Positions 59,558 through 64,000 of a stretch of 64,000 nt of DNA are shown here, in pieces (the stretch's first letter is position 1; each line of letters opens with the position of its first letter). This DNA is from Calamus simplicifolius (taxonomy: Eukaryota > Streptophyta > Magnoliopsida > Arecales > Arecaceae): positions 1,494,967 to 1,558,966 of the forward strand of contig UESW01003827.1 in assembly GCA_900491605.1 (NCBI GenBank). The letters run 5' to 3'. The notes under the pieces are model-generated. The model was not told the DNA's origin. It was given only the letters and a program-made list of their open reading frames with translations, and ran no database searches. The position numbers and the translations under genes are program-made.

Positions 59558-61399
59558 TTGAAGAGGTTAGAGATTGCAGATGAAGCTGAAAAGGTTGAAC
59601 ATGATAGCAGTGGACAACATTGGCTGACAGGTGATGTACCTTCTACTTCTACTTCAAAACGTGCTTCTTTTGAAGTGGAGTTTGGTATGAATGTTCCAAT
59701 ACATATAAAGGATCAGCCAGGAGAGCCATCAATCCAGAAGGAGGTGCAGGTGGAGTCACACACTTCAGCTTTGAGAGATGATCAAAGGGGTGTGGCACTG
59801 CACAAGGCAAAGCGTACCATCATCAAACCTGCTCGGTATCGCAATGATGACATGATTTCCTATGCTATAATCACTGCAAATGAAGATCCAGAGACCTTCC
59901 AAGAAGCCATGGAAAGTTCAGAAAGAGACTCATGGATGCAGGCCATGATGGAGGAGATGGAGTCCCTGGAAAAGAACAAGACATGGCAGCTAGTGGATCT
60001 ACCTAGAGATGTTCGGGCCATTAGTTCAAAATGGGTGTTCACAAAGAAGGAGGCACCTTCAGAGCAAGGTGGAGTCAGATACAAAGCAAGGCTTATTGCT
60101 AAGGGGTTCTCACAGAGAGAGGGAGTAGACTACACAGAGGTATTCTCTCCAGTGGTACGTCATGCTTCAATTCGTATGTTGTTATCACTTGTAGCACAAC
60201 ATGGTATGGAGTTGCATCAAATGGATGTGAAGACGACTTTCTTATATGGGAGTTTAGAGGAGAGGATATACATGAAGCAACCAGAGGGTTTCAAGGAATC
60301 TGGATTGAAAGAAAAAGTGTGTCTACTAAATAAATCGCTCTATGGTTTGAAGCAGTCACCCCATCAGTGGTACAAAAGGTTTGACACTTTTATTTTGGGC
60401 CTTGGATTTTCTAGATGTGAACATGATACTTGTGTCTATGTGAAAAATGTGGATAAGGATGATGCACTGTATCTTTTTCTGTATGTGGATGATATGCTCA
60501 TTGCCAGCATGAGTGTTGAAGCAGTGAATGGACTGAAATATGCATTATCAACAGAATTTGAAATGAAGGATTTGAGGTCAGCTAGGAAGATACTTGGGAT
60601 GAAAATTTGCAGAGATAGAACCAAGGGAATTCTACACTTGTCATTGGGTGGATATATTCAGAAGGTGTTGGAAAGGTTTGGGATGGATAAGGCCAAACCA
60701 GTTGGAACACCTTTGGCTAGTCACATGTCTCTTTCTAAGTTACAGAACCCCCAAACAAATGAGGAGAAAGAGTACATGGAGAGAGTTCCATATGCCAGTG
60801 CCGTGGGCAGCATTATGTATGCTATGGTGTGTTGCAGACCTGACATAGCATATGCAGTGAGCCAAGTGAGCAGATTTATGGCGAACCCAGGGAAGGAGCA
60901 CTGGAAGGTACTCAAGTGGATTTTGAGGTACCTTCAAGGAACTCATGGACTTGGTCTAATTTTTGGGCGGCAAGAAAGACCTAAGGAGAAATCTAATATC
61001 CCAAGTAAATCATTAGGTCCATTGGAAGGGTTTGTGGATGCAAATTTTGCAGGTGATCTGGATATAAGAAGGTCTACCACAGGGTATGTGTTCAGCATGT
61101 ATGGTGGATTAATTTCTTGGAGATCAATCCTTCAACCTATTACAGCTTTATCTACAACAAAAGCTGAGTATATAGGGATTATAGAAGCTGCCAAGGAGGC
61201 TCTTTGGTTGAAGAGACTCATCATAGAAATGAGGGTGAAGCAGGGTACAGTATTGCTATACAGTGATAGTCAGAGTGCCCTGCAGGCAGATGCACTTATG
61301 AAGACTCTTCCACGGGATAGCTTTATCTCATGTGTGACACTGATGGGTCTGAGGGAATGTGCAGATTTTTCAGCAGCTTTGAAGCACCAAGATGGAGAT
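59558..61399 (+). pseudogene. Reverse transcriptase and RNase H of E4
   Basis: Open for over 600 codons. RT motifs: KWVFTKKEAPSEQGGVRYKA RLIAKGF, HQMDVKTTFLYGSLEERIYM, LLNKSLYGLKQSPHQWYKRF, LFLYVDDMLIAS (catalytic YVDD). RNase H: FVDANFAGDLDIRRSTTGYV, LSTTKAEYIGIIEAAKEALW, LYSDSQSALQ. It jumps straight to ADALMKTLP, so roughly 35-40 residues usually between them, including the last catalytic His/Asp part, are deleted near 61288. Confidence 0.9.
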
Positions 61400-62136
61400 T
61401 GTAGAGTCTGGTGTGGTACTCCAAAGCTTAAATCCTAGGGTGGAGGTTTATAGGCTCCACATGTTTAAGGCCCAGGTTGTTGGGTCTTGAGGGGGGCTAG
61501 TCTATCATTGGACTGGGTTTGGGCCTAAGGTGTGGGCTGATCCAAGAGAGTTTTTTAGGGTTTATTATCTATATAATAAGGCACCGGTTCATATGTGGTG
61601 CTGGTTTTATTTTGGTGGCCGTCATGAGACGGGGTTGATATAATCATGTAACGATGATGATTATAGATGAATAAAAGAAACTCTTTTCTCCCAAGAACGA
61701 GCTATCTCTCTTCTTTCCTCTCTTATACACATTTTCCTCTCTTTCTCACACATAGATGCCCTATATTTCTAGGGTTTTATTGCTGCCATCTCTGCCTTAG
61801 CCATCTTCTTGGAACCGCCTCTCTCAAAGAATGAGAAGAAGGAAACCCTAGTAGCACCTTCTTCTTGGGCAGCGTCTCTTGATTTTCTGGATCAGATCTG
61901 AAGGTTCACGTGAGGAAGAAGAGAGGCCACGACCCTCTCTTACAATCTTGGGGCGCAAGAAACCAAAGAAAATCCTAATTGCTAATCAATCCGGGAAGAT
62001 TACCAAGATCAAGATCCAAAATTCTGCTGCAGAATTTCAGCATGGATATCATCTCGCTTTCGCATCTTCACACGACTTGGGGCTGGCCGAATGTGTGCTA
62101 TGCTCCAAGGGTAGAAAGAGGACGATCCACTCTTCA
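61400..62136 (+). repeat. 3' LTR of E4
   Basis: Same length and ends as 56555-57291. The apparent ORF of the RT continues 38 bases into it, because the element's own stop was lost with the RNase H deletion or frame. Confidence 0.9.
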
Positions 62137-62207
62137 AATTGGACTCGATCCAATTGTCGATGTGCATGGGCATTATTGTAATGACAATTTTATCCCTCAT
62201 CAATTGT

Positions 62208-62568
62208 CATATAGGATAAGTAAATCATTGCTATTCCAAAAATAAAACATTCAGAAACAGATAGGACAAGGTTTTTTTGTCAATATTAACATGTTAATTG
62301 TCATATGGTATAAGTTAACCATTGCTATTAAAAAAAAAACATTGAGAAACAGATAGGACAGCATTTCTTGCCATTATTAACATGATAATTGTCATGGAGT
62401 ACAAGTTAACCATTGTTATACCAAAATAAAATTTATAAAATTGAAAGCACTAGTGAACAAAAAATCACGAATGAGTCAGCTAGTTAAGATAGGTCTGGCC
62501 AACATCACAGAATCAAAGACTTAATAGAATCAAATAAAATATGAGAAAACCTGAATAGGGACTGATAC
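62208..62568. repeat. Short host duplication in Nudix intron
   Basis: Units of about 90-110 bp with CAGAAACAGATAGGACA, ATTAACATGNTAATTGTCAT and AAGTTAACCATTG at about 62250-62330 and 62340-62430. A further copy near 55669-55718 runs into the inserted element. Confidence 0.7.
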
Positions 62569-62603
62569 CTTAATGCAAGTATTTGAACAAACTCGGTGTC
62601 AAT
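62569..62603 (-). pseudogene. Nudix exon d
   Basis: 35-bp micro-exon encoding IDTEFVQILAL plus two bases of Arg. Splice sites CTGCAG and GTATCA. Confidence 0.82.
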
Positions 62604-62714
62604 CTGCAGCATATTAAAACGAAATCTCTTCAGAATGATAGTATATGTCAGTGGACCTGAAAGTTGTCAAAACTTCAATACAACTAAATTCAAAGTAAAA
62701 TAATCTACACATAC

Positions 62715-62765
62715 TCCTGTCTCCGCTTTTACTTCCCTTATTGCGCAAGCATAAATGCCTTCGCC
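62715..62765 (-). pseudogene. Nudix exon c (core Nudix box)
   Basis: Encodes GEGIYACAIREVKAETG. With exon b the box reads G-x5-E-x7-REV-K-A-E-T-G-I. The first Glu of the usual EE pair is Ala (codon GCG). Splice sites CTGCAG and GTATGT are intact. Confidence 0.85.
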
Positions 62766-62872
62766 CTGCAGAAGAAAGCAACTTAGCAAATGGAGTGAAA
62801 AAGAAAAAGGTGAAAAATCACCATTTCCTAATGGTGAATACTTTATTCATTTCCTAGGTAGACATTCATTAC

Positions 62873-62950
62873 TAGATCAACTATTCCTGTTGGAAACTTC
62901 CATAAACCTGAGCCACGAAATCTGCCATTATTTTCTTGGACCACCAATAC
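62873..62950 (-). pseudogene. Nudix exon b
   Basis: Encodes VLVVQENNGRFRGSGLWKFP then TGIVDL. It starts the Nudix box (the G of TGI). Intact acceptor GGTAG and donor GTAATG. Confidence 0.85.
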
Positions 62951-63126
62951 CTACCAAAAAATGTGAATTTTTAGATTTTCACTGCTTCTGTTAAAAAGTA
63001 GTCAATACGAAGACAAACTGAAACACCCACTGCAAAAGAGTATGACAAAAGCAAAGTACTATTTCATATTTGTTTTCATCTCTGACATATAACTTTTAGC
63101 GAAGGGAGACTATACTCATGATTTAG

Positions 63127-63238
63127 CTCTCTTTTATCGTTCATGAGAAAAGCACCAACACGTACTCGGTGGGAGGCATTTGCAGGAATGGTATGTTTGG
63201 TGTCAGGAATCCAGTACACAAGATCAAGTAACTTGGTA
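63127..63238 (-). pseudogene. Nudix exon a, frameshifted, donor mutated
   Basis: After acceptor ATGCAG it starts in frame as PSYL, then lacks one base and continues as LVYWIPDTKHTIPANASHRV and GAFLMNDKRE. The next bases on the minus strand are CTAAAT where GTAAAT is expected (position 63126). Confidence 0.8.
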
Positions 63239-64000
63239 CTGCATGATGGTACCAAAATCCCTCCTGAACCATTATAAAGTTTAAGGAGAACTAAGTAACA
63301 AGACCATGAAATCCACCAGCTAAAAATTACGAAAAAGGAAGGAGAGGATATTAATTTTATGGCCATTAAATTCTTGCGTCTATCGGTGATGGCATTAGAG
63401 AAACTCTTCTTCTAACCAGCCTTACCTTAGAATAATAAATAAAGATCCCCAAAGAACAAAGTTCCACCCAAACACCAAGATGTATGGGAAGTAAAGCCTT
63501 TCCAACCAAGAACTCTCCACTAAGTAACATAGAAAATAATAAGGTTGCCCTAAGGCTACAAAGACACTCCTCTCTGTCCCTAACAAAATCTTTCAAAGTG
63601 TCCGCCCCAACCTCACTCAACGAAAACTGACCTATGAATGCCCCGCACCTGCGCTCCGCCTGTGCATTTTGGCCACGTCTCGTGCTCGCCTAAGTCCGCC
63701 TGACTTAGACCTGCGCCGCTGCGATCTCCACTGATCTAGCCGCTCGCCAACCTCACGAAGCCTTTTATGGTCGTTAGGTGGCCCCACCCGAACTCCACTC
63801 GGATGTTTCCCTTCCTTAGAACGTGGGAAGTCTACTTCTGATCAGATTTTCTCCCTCCCCGTTCTCTTCTTCTCCAATTCTTTTTTTCCCGAAGACCTCA
63901 GCCCCTTTATTTATAGTGCAGCCGTTGTCTTATCCAAAGCTCCACACGTCCTTGGCCTTATCTTCATCCCATGCACCGCCTCAAAAAGCTACCGCCCAAT
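63239..64000. other. No recognised gene; decayed repeat-like sequence
   Basis: Upstream of the visible Nudix exons. Minus-strand 63366-63620 can be read as an 84-residue hydrophobic ORF that I do not recognise and do not trust. 63655-63760 is GC-richer with CGCCTGACTTAGACCTGCG words, probably transposon debris. Earlier Nudix exons were not found. Confidence 0.45.
63906..63915 (-). promoter_or_regulatory. TATA-like box, minus strand
   Basis: TATAAATAAA on the minus strand, followed by a purine-rich leader (GAAGAAGAGAACGGGGAGGG). It could be a promoter inside an LTR remnant or of the Nudix gene; context does not decide. Confidence 0.3.

Larger units (their letters stand above)
56555..62136 (+). 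mobile_element. Copia retrotransposon, Tnt1/Tork-like (E4), inactive
   Basis: LTRs 56555-57291 and 61400-62136, each 737 bp, starting TGTAGAG(C/T)CTGG and ending CCACTCTTCA. About 33 differences by hand count, mostly transitions. Flanks GATTG (56550-56554) and AATTG (62137-62141), 4 of 5. Primer site at 57294, purine tract GATGGAGAT before the 3' LTR. Domain order gag, protease, integrase, RT, RNase H, i.e. Ty1/copia. Multiple stops, frameshifts and a deletion in RNase H. Confidence 0.92.
55724..62202. mobile_element. LTR-like element split by a copia insertion
   Basis: Left part 55724 (or 55721)-56554 and right part 62142-62202 together are about 890 bp, starting TGTGAAAATCCG (or TGTTGTG...) and ending CCCTCATCA. 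Flanked by ATTGT at 55719-55723 and 62203-62207. TG...CA ends and a 5-bp duplication suggest a solo LTR. Related to 42539-43303. Confidence 0.6.
43864..63238 (-). pseudogene. Nudix hydrolase gene, interrupted and probably inactive
   Basis: Six exons read on the minus strand: 63127-63238, 62873-62950, 62715-62765, 62569-62603, 54391-54499 and 43864-44070. Conceptually they give LVYWIPDTKHTIPANASHRV...NDKRE / VLVVQENNGRFRGSGLWKFP TGIVDL / GEGIYACAIREVKAETG / IDTEFVQILAL / RQSHVSFFEKSDLFF...EIEAAQ / WMPIEEYTAQPLVQK...PAIKSW and a stop. This is the plant NUDT2/7/8/10-type family, which hydrolyses nucleoside diphosphate derivatives such as ADP-ribose or NADH. Lesions: 1-bp deletion in the first listed exon, its donor CT not GT, last-exon acceptor GG not AG, and Nudix box REVKAETG instead of REVKEETG. 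The 5' exons are not in the window. Retrotransposons fill two introns. Confidence 0.85.

Noticed and set aside
63366..63620. 84-residue hydrophobic ORF on the minus strand
   Set aside because: No family recognised, no Nudix similarity, and no splice context linking it to exon a.

Overview
This is nuclear DNA from a flowering plant. Reasons: spliced GT-AG genes with long AT-rich introns; protein families at home in angiosperms (PP2A scaffold subunit, Nudix hydrolase, proline-rich secreted wall protein); and dense nested LTR retrotransposons of plant-only lineages (Tat-like Ty3/gypsy with a second RNase H, Tekay/Del-like chromovirus, Tnt1/Tork-like copia). The GC-rich Tat elements set in AT-rich host sequence feel monocot-like, possibly a palm, but nothing in the window proves a species.

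Layout. 1-12230 (minus strand): the 5' nine coding exons of a PP2A regulatory subunit A gene, running off the left edge, with its non-coding first exon and promoter near 12000-12230; its introns carry a hAT-type MITE (5908-6536) and a likely tRNA-derived SINE. 12757-13348: a long-arm foldback MITE. 14275-22398: a minus-oriented, decayed Tekay-like LTR element bounded by GTCCA duplications. 22404-25932: AT-rich, gene-poor spacer with direct repeats. 25938-39981: a Tat-like gypsy element (here E2), with frameshifted gag-pol, two tandem arrays and an antisense spliced gene. 40190-40900: a degraded LTR remnant. 41772-42230 (minus): a small secreted, probably GPI-anchored proline-rich protein, the only intact single-exon host gene. 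42539-43300: an unclassified LTR-like relic.

43864-63238 (minus): a Nudix hydrolase gene reduced to a probable pseudogene. Six exons can be traced by protein similarity, but one carries a 1-bp frameshift, one donor GT is CT, one acceptor AG is GG, and a Nudix-box glutamate is alanine. Its introns hold a second Tat-like element (E3, 44487-54320, ATATG duplications, gag-protease-RT deleted) and an LTR-like element (55724-62202) itself split by a copia element (56555-62136). 63239-64000 holds no recognisable gene, only a TATA-like box on the minus strand.

How things fit: PP2A-A looks functional as far as it is visible. The other large gene has been inflated and mutated. The two Tat elements share an arginine-tRNA primer site, an antisense coiled-coil/Transposase_28-type gene, and tandem arrays at the same two places but with unrelated units. 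That shared architecture, and a covarying hairpin minirepeat in the Tekay-like LTR, are the most interesting structural signals.
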